Assembly: GCF_963583255.1 (NCBI RefSeq)
Contig: NC_084815.1
Location: 13,377,724-13,441,723 of the forward strand
Length of the DNA: 64,000 nucleotides
Direction of reading: 5' to 3'
Source: Pyrus communis
Lineage: Eukaryota > Streptophyta > Magnoliopsida > Rosales > Rosaceae
How positions within the stretch are numbered: position 1 is the first letter of the stretch; each line of letters starts with the position of its first letter. The notes beneath the pieces are model-generated. The model was not told the origin of the DNA and did no database searches. It saw nothing but the letters and a program-made list of their open reading frames with translations. This document shows positions 10,201 through 22,345 of this stretch, in pieces. Made by a program: the position numbers and the translations under genes.

Positions 10201-12930
10201 TGCACGCCTTACGACGCAAGGTTTTTCTCAAACGCCCTGTGATTGACTACAACATTATGAAATGTGGTTAGTGTTTCTCCATGGGGATATAGATACGAAG
10301 ATTTACATGTAAGTTCCCAAAGAATTACATGGACTGGTTTAAATAGTTCCAAACCACGGAACACCCTCTCAACTAGTTTGAGGTGTTCACTTATAGATTG
10401 AAGCAATCTGGCGGATGTGGTATACCCATCTAAGTGATTATTTGATTAGTTAGGGATATGAAGTATGTCCTTACGTGAAACTATGAAGTCATATTCCGAA
10501 TTGCTAGAGTTACAGTTTATGTCAATGACATAAATGTCACTAAGACTGTAGAAGAGCTTGAGAAAATTGCATCATACCTGAAGACGGAATTTGAGATTAA
10601 GGATCTTGGGAAAACTCGTTTATACTTTCACCTGAAGTTGAAGCGTTGTTTCGACAGTAATTTGGTCTACCAGTCGAACTACACCTTGAAGGTGTTACCC
10701 TTTGAGTATACCTATGATCTTCTATATGTGATATGCAAATGAGACCCTTGAAGAGTTTATGGAATCTGAAGTTCCATATGAGAGTTCAAGTTTGCATTTG
10801 TCGTACTTAGTTCATTGCAATTAGATAGGAAATATCATTCGTTGTTGATCTATTGGTAAAGATGCAGCACTGCGCCTACACACAACCACTGAATTGATAT
10901 TAAAGATGTACCCTGAAGATACTACGAATTTAGGCAAATCCCAACGCATCTTAAGCAAATCTGACCCCCTGATCCTCGAAATGATGCTTGCCTTGTTTGT
11001 TATATTGATGCAGGTTACTTATCAAACACTGTAACTTCCTGATTATTTTATGTAATTGGTTATTGAAATTTAAAAAAGGGGAAGAATGTGAAATTTCATT
11101 CCTGGATTTCACTACTATAACCTACGTATTTGTATTAACGAGATTTTATATTATTTTCGAGGATATTAAATTGTATTAAAGAGAGGATTTTAATTTTCTT
11201 GTGGTGGGTTTCGAGGAAGTCACTATCTCACTTCTTCCCGTCTCCTCCACCCATTTCTAGAATTCTCCAGAAACTCTCCCACTTCATCCCTCTCTTTCCT
11301 TCCTCGTACCACACACACACAACCGACCCGACGTAGCCACATTATTCAGCCAACCCAGAATCATCAAACCTACTTTTGGATGGTTTCAAGGGAGTGGCAC
11401 TGAAATTACGAGAGATATCTAATGATGCAGCCTGGTACGGGTCAAGGTGAAGGGGATGAGGATGAAGATGTTGACAAGAATGATACAGAAAAAGCAAAAT
11501 GGAGAACGTGATTGTGAAGGAAGGATTCAGGGATTTGAAGGGTAATTCATTGTTCCTTGATTATCTTAATTTTCAAATTTAATTTCCTTAAGTTGAATTG
11601 AAACTACCATGATATATTTGGAGTTCTTAGTTTTATTTAGGGTTTTCTATCATTCAATGAACTAGACTGAACATGAATTAGAGTTGGGTAATTCAGATTG
11701 GGTGTGTAGATCAAATTTCTTGGCCAAGGGCTTGGTTCAAAAGGTCAATTTCTTGTTAATTTTGAGTTACGTTAGTTTTGGATGTTGTATACATGACTTC
11801 TGGACTACCTGAAAGTATTTTGGGATCTGTTATATGAATTGGAAGTGGGATGTTACGTAAGTTGTAGAAAATTGATTTCTTTGCAAAGAAAACTCAAGTT
11901 TCGAATAGCCTTATTTGGCTCTTAATTTCTAGGTCTTTATGCGCCTCTTTGGAGAAAATTTTTAGTGTGTTGAAAGTACATATGTTCATGATCGTAACCC
12001 AATTGTTTTCACTCAGTTCCGTTGAGTTTTGATTGAACATAACCTTATTTAAACTTGGGTTGCGAACTGCCAAACAGCAACAGAAAGCTGGATTTCTAGT
12101 TTCAAGACTCCATTTTCTTTTTGGCATAACTTCCAATTTAGAGCTCTGTTTTCTACAAACTTTATATGCTTTTAAAGTACAGAATACAAGCTTCAAAACC
12201 CATATAATATTATAATATTAAATGAATTGGTTTAGTTTTGAATGCTTCAAGGGGAGCCTAAACTTGGCCCAATAATGCTGTTTTCTGCAAATTTTGTGGA
12301 AAGATGTTGTTCTAGAAGCTTAATGACGAACTACGAATGGCTTGATCCTTTCGTAGGTTACATAGGCAATCTATCGAGAAGGTTAGATGCAGCCATAATA
12401 AAATAACTGAGATTAATCTTTTCTTGAAATTTGGCTAAGAAAAGGAATTTATGCATATCTTAGTAATTAGCTTCCGAATTAGAAATTTTGGGTCATTACA
12501 AACCCGCACAAGGCAAATCCCCGAATGGTTATGTCTTTACTGTTAGGGATATCGCAATATCTTGGAGGTCCACAATATGACTTTAGTTGCGAAATCTTTG
12601 ACTCGTTCCAAGACTCACCTTACTTCACTATGCCACACGTGAGACATGGTTAGGAGTTCTTGTTGAGCATATTCGAAGTACTTACTATTTTCATTCATCA
12701 TTGAGTCCCAACAATGATCTATGAGGACTATGTCGTATTTGTCAACCTGACCAAGACATGGTACATCAACGAAGTTAGCACGAAGACATATTGCGTCTAC
12801 ATCACATCAGCAAAGCATCAGGAGATTGAAGTCATGCAAGCCGATCCCAGACAACCTTGCCGACCTCTACACAACATCATTACAGAAGTCAACCTTCTAG
12901 AAGCTTGTTCGAATAATTGGTATGCCTAAC
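7205..12930 (+). pseudogene. Copia gag-pol relic
   Basis: Fragments appear in collinear order. Gag (UBN2-type) at about 7210-7400 includes MIFIRRLMPEALQ. A pre-integrase segment at about 8585-8660 includes WHDHLGHLGRTMM. Integrase at about 8785-9450 has GPIQPKCGPYKY and a following degraded core. RT pieces run from about 10080 to 10660 (KTEFEIKDLGKTRFY-like). The RNase H segment is split: GYLS... ends at 11029, and NPHKA-like sequence resumes at 12501. The 3' end near 12800-12930 includes KHQEIEVMQ. Stops and frame changes are frequent in every domain, so it cannot make an active polyprotein. Confidence 0.85.
11030..12500 (+). mobile_element. Nested solo LTR inside copia RNase H
   Basis: 1471 bp beginning TGTAACTTCCTGATTATT and ending GGGTCATTACA. 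It separates codons for GYLSN from those for NPHKA in the copia RNase H. Flanks AACAC (11025-11029) and AACCC (12501-12505) match 4 of 5 as a TSD. No coding domains or second LTR are seen, hence solo LTR. The TGTAAC...GTTACA-like termini suggest a Ty3/gypsy-type source, by inference. Confidence 0.8.
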
Positions 12931-13369
12931 TATTCGTATGCAATGCTTGTAGTTCTCATTTGGAAGTTCTGTCAAACTCAAAATGAGTATCCAGAAGTAT
13001 ATTTACTTGATCTTAATGTTCTCTTTTTCCCTAGGATTAAGAGCATTTTTTCCACTAGGTTTTTGCTACCTAACTAGGTTTTAACGAGGCACCCATCATG
13101 GGCTGGTCATACCTTTGTGAGCTCTTCTACTTGCGTCTAGAAGACGTATAGTTTTGACTTAATGCAACTTCTCACATTTCTCCTTAGTCTATGGGTTTTT
13201 CTCCCACATTGGGTTTTACCATAGCGAGGTTTTGTGAGTTTTACCCTTTTTATGCATTCTTCCGTTGATTTAAGACTCGCATTCGCTCATTGTGCCGACG
13301 ACTTCATCAACTATATTTACTTCATCACTGAAGACCTGATGCGTCACTTAGTTGAGTATTTACACACTC

Positions 13370-13378
13370 AAGGGGGAG
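13370..13378 (+). promoter_or_regulatory. Polypurine tract of the copia element
   Basis: AAGGGGGAG lies directly 5' of the 3' LTR start TGTTGTAG, as expected for plus-strand priming. Confidence 0.8.
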
Positions 13379-13656
13379 TGTTGTAGTCCTATTAAATTAG
13401 GAATATGATTGTGTAAACCCTAACATATCTAGGATATCCTTCTGGGATTCTACCATATCTCTTAAACTAGATATTATCCTATTAGAGTTGTAATCCTATT
13501 AGGGTTAGGAATTAACTTTCCCTACTATTATAAATAAAGGCACCATGGGGTGTAATAGAACACACCTCACAATTACACATCTCTCTCTTTCTCTCTACTA
13601 TTGATGCAACCCTCTCTTTAGCCTCCATAATTGTTTAGCAAATTATGCCTACAACA
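13379..13656 (+). repeat. 3' LTR of the copia element
   Basis: 278 bp, TG...CA ends, collinear with the 5' LTR at 5177-5456. It is followed by the TSD GTAAA (13657-13661). Confidence 0.93.
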
Positions 13657-13661
13657 GTAAA

Positions 13662-15423
13662 ATGTTTATTTTACTTATTTGTTTGGTCAGAATCCATCTT
13701 CACCAAAAAGTAAAATATAAATAGGACTTAAGTTTACAATATTCTCATTAGAGTAAAACTCACATTTACATTTTTAGGAAGTGTAAAACGGGATGTAATA
13801 TATCAAAATTGCATCTTCCAATTGAAAAAGCTTTGAGAGCGAGAGTGGGAGAAAGAATTACACAACACTAGGACACCGTCATTGTGGCATCCCATACCAT
13901 TGAAACAAAGATATAAGTTTTTGATCACATGTCCTTGTATAATCAGCATAGGATGCCACATAGCAATATACTCGTTCTATGTAAATTGTTCTCTCCAAGC
14001 GGGGCCAAGAAAGGGCTAACAAGTATCAAGCTATGAGACAACATAACAGAGAATCCCCAATAAGGGGCCCTATATGGGGTTGAAAAAGTGATGGACATAG
14101 TCAATTTTAGAGCTTCGAGGAATCTTTTGGGCTCTAAAAAAGAATCTCCCTCAATGAGGGGCTATATATCTGTAGACATCGAAATTTCAGTAAAACAAAT
14201 GTTCAAAACTTTCGTGTTCACAATATCTTTTGGGCTCTACTCGTGGGATCCATTGTTTTTTTTTTTTGGGCTAGATGTAGCCTAATTTTTTGCTACTCAA
14301 GAAAGGAAGATGCTAGCCCAAGTGGTGGATCCAACCATATTTTCTGGTTCATTGGCGATGAAATTTCTCCTTAGCCGAACATTAAATATAAGAGCCTTAT
14401 AGAGGATAAAACCCCTAGTAGGGATGCTCTAACGCTGGTGTTATTACCTCACAGTCATGCCCGGTCTCCATTTTCAAAGCTAGTTGAATTTCAGCTTCAA
14501 GCATCTGAATTTCCCTCAAATCCCAATTTCATCCAAACCTAAGTCATCTTCAACTCATAGTCAGCGCACGACAATTCCATGTTTTTGGTTTCTTCATTTT
14601 GTTTTAGCAATCCTCACATACATTTTTTTAACAGAAAACTAACGTAATTTTGAATTTGAACTATGATTTGCTAACAGAGCTCACCACGTCTTTAATCAAC
14701 AACTTTTTGACCACGAACATCACATTGAAAATGAAATGTCACCACAAGGACCACGAAACAAATTAATTTGGCCTGTATAAATAGAATGGCCTTTCGGGCC
14801 ATAATACTTGTGCTTCATAAAAAACAAGTACATATTAAATAATCGGTGGGGGCTTCATATGTACCCCTAGAAGTACAATTTCAACCAAATTAATTCCATT
14901 ACATATTTTAATGGAATGGGTTTCAATTTTCAAACAGAATCATCAAAACTACAACACTTTTGAATTCTCTGCAACATTTCCACACTACAACAATGGACTT
15001 GTTTCTAAATTTCTTTCGAGGACGAAACGCGTGTCAACGTCAAGAAACCGTTAGAAGTTTCAGTTTTGTACAAGGCTTGGAATCATCAAGTCAACATGAT
15101 ATCGACACGGACTGACGAACAGAATTTCTATATGCCTAGGCTAAATCAAGAAATAGCTACAATAAATTTGCTCCGCTTCCACTTGGATACTACCTTCATT
15201 AACTTGTGGAGAGATAGGTTACCGTTCTGCAATGCTGTAGATGGAGAACGCTTTACGACGCCCCCATTCACGCGAATCAGAAGTAGAGCAGACCAATACA
15301 CACTGGGAACCGGGTGCTTGGCAATACAACAAACAATAGCAGAAGGCTCCACTGATCACTATAAATAAAAGATCAGCCAACCCACGACGCTTTCAACAGA
15401 GAATGGAACTTACAATCTGATGT
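13662..15423. other. Intergenic DNA and presumed 3' UTR of the aspartic protease
   Basis: No gene recognised. The part nearest 15423 is probably 3' UTR of the minus-strand protease gene. Short stretches have TATA- and A-rich character (14760-14900), but nothing supports a separate gene. Confidence 0.4.
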
Positions 15424-18400
15424 TTATATTAGAGCGAGGGAGCTCCACAGTATGTGCATTAGGAAAATCAGAGTTCCTGACGTTAGATGCTTGAAGAGCA
15501 TGTCTCCCGATGAGCTGCTTTTACTCAGCTGTCCTGCATTAATATATTCGTCTTTGCCAGAAGTTACAGAGACGTTTACTGACATTGAGCCTGTAAAGGA
15601 GAAACTCAAACAATATGATAAAGGTATTGGTAACTGGTCCAAAGTTGTAAAGGAAGTGTGAGTTTATGTGGACGCATTATTCAACTTACAATCGTAGTTA
15701 GCCCACCCAATCCGTTGGCGAGCCAAGTCATACACAAATATCTTGTCCTTTAGAACAAGATCTGCAATTGAAGAACGAAAGGTCATCAGATGGCACATAT
15801 ATGATTTTGCACACATGTTTAAGTATTGTTCTAAAAAAAGCAAATTATGATAGTCACTATCAGAAAAACAAAATAACAAAACACTCCATACGTTCTGCAC
15901 ATACAATATGACTTCAAACTTTCGGCCATAGAGTTAAATAACCAGCCTAAATTTGGGGACTAACCTCCTAAAATAGTCACCCCTCCCTGAACCTTCTGAA
16001 AGCCAATGCACCACAAAGCAGCACTTTCCTGTTACAATAGAAATGACGCATTACAATTACGCCATGTAATTTGCAGTCATGATGTCTAAAGAAACTACTT
16101 TTAAATAAGAAAGTTTAAATGGAAGCCAGAGAATACTTACAATGAAACCTGTATGCATAAGGTACTCCTCTGGTTTCAACACCATCGATGCACCTCCGGC
16201 AAAGTTTAGACTAACCGAAGGAAATACATCAGCCAAACTGAAAAATAAAATAGATGTCATTAAGATTTATTTATTTTTTAAAAACAAAAAGAGAAAGAAA
16301 CGAATATGCCACAATTATGCCCGCCCTCCATGGTCCACTGCTGTTCTAAAGAGAAAACTTCAAAGATACTTAGACACAATACCAACCTGGTGGAAACTAG
16401 ATAACACTGGTTTCCTTTCGAAATGGTGGGAGTTGCAGTTCGTGAAGCAGCCGAAGTTATCTACAAAAACAATCATAAAATCAGTTTTTAGTACAGAGAT
16501 GAAATCTTTTTGTTTCCATGCAACATATGAAAAGAAGTCTGAAGTCAAATAGAAAGGACGGAGCAGATATTGCACAACCACATCAAAGTCAAGTTGGCCC
16601 CATTAGAAACTAAAACGAGAGATGAAATGAATCAAATGAGGAAAAGAAAAAAAAATTACAATAGGAACTAAGCTTAACTGTGCCCTAATTAAAGTAGCTT
16701 CTGCCAATGAAATTACGTCATAGATCAAGCAATACAGTTAAAGATGACTGAAACACTATCAGCTTGACCAATTTTTTAAGAGTGAATCATCAAAAATATA
16801 TGTAATACGTATATATTCTTTTCCTCTAACAAAATGACCTTTTCCGTCCCAATGCTAATGATGAAAATTGTTTAAGCAAATTAGCGTATCAAATCAAGTG
16901 AACAAACTTACAGCATTAATAAAAGGATCATACGCTTCTTCCACAAGATATGACAACGTTGTACCCGAGTCAACAATAGTTCCTCGGCCATTTGATGTGG
17001 TGAAGGCTGCTGGATCGATTGGCAAGGTTTGCCCATTGACAGTGATGCTCTGCAGATTTAAATTGTAATGTGGCCTGAAAATAGTAAATAAGAAATCTGT
17101 TACATTAACTGGAAACATAAAACAAAAAACAAAACTCATGACAATTTTCAATTAAATAGTGAACACTGTATTACCGAAAAAGTACACATGAAAAGACAAA
17201 ACCATAACTCTTATAAATTGTTACAATTAAAAGAACATTAAAGTAACGGAGAGAAAACTTCCAGATTAAAGTAATGGAGAGAAAACTTCCAAACTTCCTC
17301 AGCGAAACAATAATCGTATTCTTAACATATAATGTTAAAAACAAAGCATTAGCATGACGGGGATGACTGATGCTGAACAGTATCCAACTTAGCAACAAAC
17401 AATGAATAAACACATTATTTCTCATGTCCTGACAGAAAAAAAATGCAGCAGTTGATCCTTGTATTCTTTTTCTTCTGGGTAGAATGATAGTGATCCTCGC
17501 ATTTCAACCATGCAGACCCAAATACAACCTCTGTGCTAATATCAAAAAGCCAAGCACTAAAAGTTTAAAAGGCCAAAAGTGATATGACTTGATATGAAGT
17601 TGCGGTATCCAAGCCTTGGTGCATAAAACATATTCAGAGTTAAGGTCCATTGCTGACCAGATAAATCGTGCATTTGAATGAAATAAGACAGATATAGAGA
17701 CACAAAAACACAAACAATAATCTAAATCTGTAGTAGAAATTAAATTCCACTTCATAGACTGGGTTATACTTATACCATAAAACTTTAAACCTAAATCAAA
17801 CATCACAACCATAAATAAATAAATTTCAACAGGGTAGAGACATACTGTGACGGGACAAGGGGACTATATACAATGCTTGGCTCCAAAATCTCGCCAAGAA
17901 CAAGTATACCCCCTCCGTTTCCATCTCCCTTCAAGCAATGGGAAAACACTCTTGGAGTCATCCCTCGAGATGACAATTGTGATATAACAGAGAGAGACCC
18001 TTGACCGAACCCAAATATCCCATCCACTGCTTTATCTGTCTTAGTCAAATCCCCAGACTGATACGTACTACACCTGCACCCATCCAAGGCAATACGCTTC
18101 TTGAAAGAATGAAGAGAAATTACAATGATATAAGATATTCCATTACTCTTGTTTTAGTCAGATATAGCAAGTATTGAACAGGTATTAAACTCCAACCCCC
18201 CTCCCACACCCCCACACTAACTAACTAATCAGAGAAATTCTACACAATCAATTACAGTTCTTCTGGCACACAACATGCTTATTATTATTTACGAAGCACA
18301 GACACTATTACTGATAAATGATGAGACTGTTCAGCCATGCCATTTTAAAATTTATCGTAAATAGTAAATACAGATAAACTATGTACCACCTGAAAAAAAA

Positions 18401-19802
18401 CATGAATTAATTATTGATAAAACCTGAGCAATCTTCATACAAAGTTAATTATTATATTTTGCCTCTATCATTTGTTTGTTAAGGATTTCTTTCTATTCCA
18501 CATTTGGTGTGCACACCATTCCAGTTGAAGTTGAAACACGCACCCGAAAACGACAAATGCTGAAGAGTTAGTGATATAAGACTGTCCCAGAATCATGTCA
18601 AAGTATAGTGCATCCGATACATAATAACCAGTTGTCCCACTTCCATCACCATATTGGAAAGTATAACTGCACTGATTACTCTGCGGAGAACATTCAGTTG
18701 ACGATGTTTGAACTGAGGAAGTGCACATTGGGTCTGTACAGGGGATCAGCCCCGCAGTTGAAGAGCTCAGAGAATCGTAGAAATTGAGCGGAATCTGCAA
18801 ACCAGGGGACAGAAATTTGCAAGTTTGTTACGCTTTAAATTACCTATTTACTCTACAAACTTCTTGAATGACAGCAAGCAAGAAAACGAAACAGAAACTC
18901 ACACCGAGTCCGCTAGATTGGGGGCAATCACTGCAGGAATTGCAGGTAATCCACAAGATGTCACTTCCGGTATCAATCTGCACATTGAATTCTTTCGGCG
19001 GAGAGCCCAATTTCACTTTGGTAAAATAAAGCCTGGATAAACCGAAATGATGGAACAAAAAAAATCATAAATCTTAGTTGCATAATAAAACAGAAGAAAA
19101 CAGAATAGAAACAAGAAAAAAAATCCATCGACCCAGAAACAAACAGCAAAAAGCCAAACTCAGTCAACGTTTTCAACAGAAGCTACATAAAAATAGAAAG
19201 AAAAATGTTTTTTTTTCTTCAAATTTGCAGATGCTAAAAACCCATGAATCGTCAAATTTGGTCAGTGAGAAAGCTTTGAAGAACTCATTTGCAGAGGAAC
19301 TGAAAACAGAAAAACTCGAGCTTTTTGTAATTTTCTTTCACTTCACATTTTCTCAGCAACCAAACAGAACTAGAAATAGAAAATACAAACCCCTCAGAGA
19401 CACAATAAATGCTTACCCAATTAAGAACCCACAAAAGATTAACAAACACCCAGAAAGAACACTCAACTCACCCGATAAAATCTACCAAAATCTGAGACAA
19501 ACCCCATTAATGCAAACACATTAGAAGCTTCATTCAAGAGAACCCAGATGATAAAATTACCCGACGAGGTAGGGATCGGAGGTGCCTTCGACTGAGAAGT
19601 CGACAACGCCGCCCGCCACGTTCTGCAAGAGCCGGGCGTGCCTGACTCGGTCGCGGGCTAGGAGCTGGTCGAGTTCGACTCGGTGGCTCGGCGGAAAGGC
19701 ACGTTCTAGAGAAAGAAAGGTGGCCGGGAAGCCGCAGTAGACGACGGAGAGAGAGAGCAGCGCTGCGAAGGAGGCCAAGATCGGAACTTTGGAGACCCGC
19801 AT
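15424..19802 (-). CDS. Plant A1-family aspartic protease, complete, 10 exons
   Basis: Pepsin-like endopeptidase of the plant type without the saposin-like insert. Exons: 19802-19561, 19032-18903, 18794-18544, 18073-17846, 17074-16912, 16460-16387, 16237-16141, 16028-15965, 15761-15690 and 15590-15424. The total is 1488 nt, all phases agree, giving 495 residues. Residues 1-25 are a hydrophobic signal peptide ([20 protein letters not shown]). The catalytic motifs are [10 protein letters not shown] in exon 2 and [10 protein letters not shown] in exon 5. Also present are the flap-region [13 protein letters not shown] and many paired cysteines. The C-terminus ends in a hydrophobic stretch ([15 protein letters not shown]), which suggests a GPI-anchor signal and a cell-surface location. 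It resembles the plant 'aspartic proteinase-like protein 2'/APs A36-A39 group. The Met at 19802 is preferred over the upstream in-frame one because the signal peptide starts there. Confidence 0.95.
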
Positions 19803-19970
19803 TTCGGCGAAGCGGTGCGTTTTTTGAGTTGGCTGAGAGGGAAATTCAGTGGCAAAGATGAAGGTGGTGGTGGTGCTACTTGCTTCGTTTGCTGTTTGCT
19901 GCTTAAAACGGGAAGTTGTAAAATTTGGAACCAGTTTATGAGAAATGATTTGGGCACGCAACTCGAGGAG

Positions 19971-19976
19971 TTTATA
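19971..19976 (-). promoter_or_regulatory. Probable TATA box of the aspartic protease gene
   Basis: TATAAA on the minus strand, in the context CTCTATAAACTCC, about 170 bp upstream of the start codon at 19802. Confidence 0.5.
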
Positions 19977-20034
19977 GAGACTAGAATGACTATTATACCC
20001 TTGAATACTTTTTCTTTTTTTAACAAGACATTAT

Positions 20035-20150
20035 TATCGCTTTATTATGTATTAGCAATAATATTATTCAAATTTACCTTTAACAAGAATCGAACTTAAA
20101 ACCTCTCACTTACAAATTAAAAAATATTAGTATACCGTAGCACTAAAGAG
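20035..20150 (-). mobile_element. SINE-related fragment, antisense
   Basis: On the minus strand it reads AGTGCTACGGTATACTAATA, then GTAAGTGAGAGG and a box B-like GTTCGATTCTTG. It resembles the other SINE copies in the window (CTTACAA...GAGAGG...TTCGA). TSDs not determined. Confidence 0.5.
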
Positions 20151-21559
20151 ATATACCCTTGAATATTTGTTCCATTGCTACAAGTGTGTTTATAAACCCA
20201 AAACAAACTCATTTGGGCAAATCTAGTTTCAACTAAACCATGTTATTGTCAAAAGAGACTCCAAATTTTAAAATTCAAATTATATATACCGCGATAATAA
20301 CAATTGTCTAGTTGTACCCATTTTCTTATTCAAGATATATTTGTCTACCAAAACAAAATTCTAATATAAAAATTTAATACACCCTTCATGCTTCAACACT
20401 TTAAGAAGCAATTATTATGCACATATGCATATTAGGAAGTATGGTTCTGAAAGTGACTTTGGTTTGCTAGTTCGAGCTCAACTCCTCACTTTACGTTAAC
20501 TGACGAATGAAATAGAATCCAACAAGATACGATTGATTTGTAATTATAAACCTTCTCGTTGGTTTATTATTTAAGTATCAATCTATATTATAACACATAA
20601 ATAATATTGCAATAACATAAATATAACACTTTAACGATTATCTTCATATAAAAAGTGTCGCACTAATGTTATTTGGAGCTCGAATTCAAAAATTCTCCTG
20701 CCATTTACAAAGTGGGCTAAGTTCCCTAAAAAACCGAATTCACACATTAGAACAAAAAAATTCAAACACACATTCTTTTATTATGATTCTAGAAGCAAGA
20801 GGGTAATCTCGGGCATGTGGATAGTTTTTTGTATTTTTCATACGTTGGGAATTTGGATTACTCTTGAAATTTCTTCAAGTGGAGGAGTTAAAAAAAAAAA
20901 AAAAAAAGTGGAATTAACGAAAAGGGCAAAACAGGCTTTGCAGGTGGCAAAACGTGAGTTGGTTTCTCTACGTTCGGTGCGCCGCGTGTACAGCACGCTT
21001 TATTTTAGCAGTGACAACTCAAACGGTAAAGCTGTTGAATTGCAAGTAAAAATTTTAAATTCGTTTTTGATTAAAAATTAAATTATCTTACATTATTACT
21101 AATTCATTATAAAATTTAATCAATTCCTTTACCGTCTTAATAAAAGTAAAATCATTTGTTAAAAAGAAAAACAATGAAATTAGCAATGAATCGGGCCACA
21201 TTTGCTGAACAATAGTCACTGTTTGGAGGCTGTGCACCGCTCACTGGGGAATCTGAGCGTGATTGTTGATCAGAAAGGTAAAGTAAGGGTAGATCATGGC
21301 GAAAGGAAAATGTTAGCCGTACTTGTGGGGATGTCAGACGACAATCACAGGCAAAGTACCATTTATCCAATAAATAATACTACCAAATTGTTATTAAAAT
21401 AACCGAACAAGGATAATTTTTAAAATGTGCTATTTACATATTATTTTTATTTTATTATTGATCGTAAATCAAATGAATTGAAAAAAAATTAACGAACAAA
21501 AATTACCAAAAATGTATAAAAAATTAAAATTAAATGTGTGAATAAGACTACCTTTTTTA
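20151..21559. other. Intergenic DNA
   Basis: AT-rich with no recognisable gene. Contains a 17-bp A run near 20890-20906 and no supported element boundaries. Confidence 0.4.
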
Positions 21560-22240
21560 AAAGAGGTACTAGCCCGATGTACCGTCTAAACTTGTAATTC
21601 GTGACCACTTTTCAATCTAAACTTTTATTTTAGTTAGTATTCCTCTTAAACTTTTATAATTAGCCGATTTTCGTTTTTACATCACACCTTCCCCTGCATC
21701 TCCACAGATCTCTGCAGGCACTCCACCAATCACGCAGTCGCCGAGCCACAGCAGGGTCTCTCTCAAAGAATCCCAAATCGAGTCGGCACCAAGAGAGTTC
21801 ATGATGCTCTTCATCTTCTTCTTCTTCCTCTACCACTCCACCGCCCTCACCCCCTCTGCAGTTCCACCTCGCAGGACCCGCACGGCTTCGCATGTCGGTG
21901 ATCCTGGATTCACTTGCTTTACTCTCCCTGCGTCTCACCGGAGGAGGGAGAGCCGGTGGGTCGTGTGAGAGGGCTTGAGAGGGGGAAGAGAGAGGTTGTT
22001 TGTGGCGGAATGGGAGTTGGAGATAGTCTTGGGAGGTGAGTTGTTGAGAGTTGCAGAGCCTTGGAGAGATGATGAAGATGCGGCAGAAGACAGTAGGTTT
22101 TACTGAGGGCTAGAATTACAGTTCTACCCTTTTTTGTTGCTCACTTGGACAGTACGTTGCTAGATATTGACGAAATACTGGACGAAAAATTCGTAAATAT
22201 GGGCGCAAGTTGAAAAATGGTCTAATTATAAAATTAATTC
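21560..22240. other. GC-rich island flanked by inverted AT sequence, possible captured gene fragment
   Basis: The core (21680-22090) is much richer in G+C than its surroundings and purine/pyrimidine biased, with GAA/TTC runs. Flanks show weak inverted similarity (TAATTCGTGACCACTTTTCAA at 21596 versus inverted TAATTAGACCATTTTTCAAC near 22230). This is the layout of a MULE-like element carrying host sequence. A minus-strand reading frame of 92 codons at 21660-21938 is compositionally biased and matches no family I know. Confidence 0.3.
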
Positions 22241-22345
22241 ACACAATGAGTCGTCTTTAATAAATTAGTATCGAACTGGGCATCTACGAAAAATGAATTT
22301 AAAACCTCTTATTTATAAGTAAAAAGAAATATTACAACACTTAAA
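22235..22345 (-). mobile_element. SINE-related fragment, antisense
   Basis: The minus strand gives ACTTATAAATAAGAGGTTTTA followed by AATTC and degenerate SINE body sequence, parallel to the copies at 20035 and 23395. Ends not delimited. Confidence 0.35.

Larger units (their letters stand above)
5177..13656 (+). mobile_element. Ty1/copia LTR retrotransposon, full span but coding-dead
   Basis: 8480 bp bounded by two LTRs of about 280 bp, both starting TGTTG and ending CAACA, with a perfect 5-bp TSD GTAAA (5172-5176 and 13657-13661). A primer-binding-like site follows the 5' LTR and a purine tract AAGGGGGAG precedes the 3' LTR. Gag, pre-integrase, integrase, RT and RNase H similarity occurs in the copia order, but with numerous stops and frameshifts. 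RNase H is interrupted by a nested solo LTR at 11030-12500. The interval 5900-7000 has no clear coding similarity; it is proline/alanine-codon-rich and unusually GC-rich at 6000-6500. Confidence 0.92.
5139..14432. mobile_element. Possible DNA element that received the copia insertion
   Basis: Outside the copia TSDs, the left flank contains AGAGCATCAATAATA and the right flank ends AGTAGGGATGCTCT, which read inverted gives AGAGCATCCCTACT. This resembles a pair of terminal inverted repeats of a small non-autonomous DNA element, about 40 bp left and 770 bp right of the retroelement. No TSD could be assigned, so the call is tentative. Confidence 0.25.

Noticed and set aside
21660..21938. 92-codon minus-strand ORF with Glu run
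   Set aside because: Low-complexity GAA/TTC repeats create the frame; no family match and no splice-compatible neighbours. Mentioned only as part of the GC-rich island.
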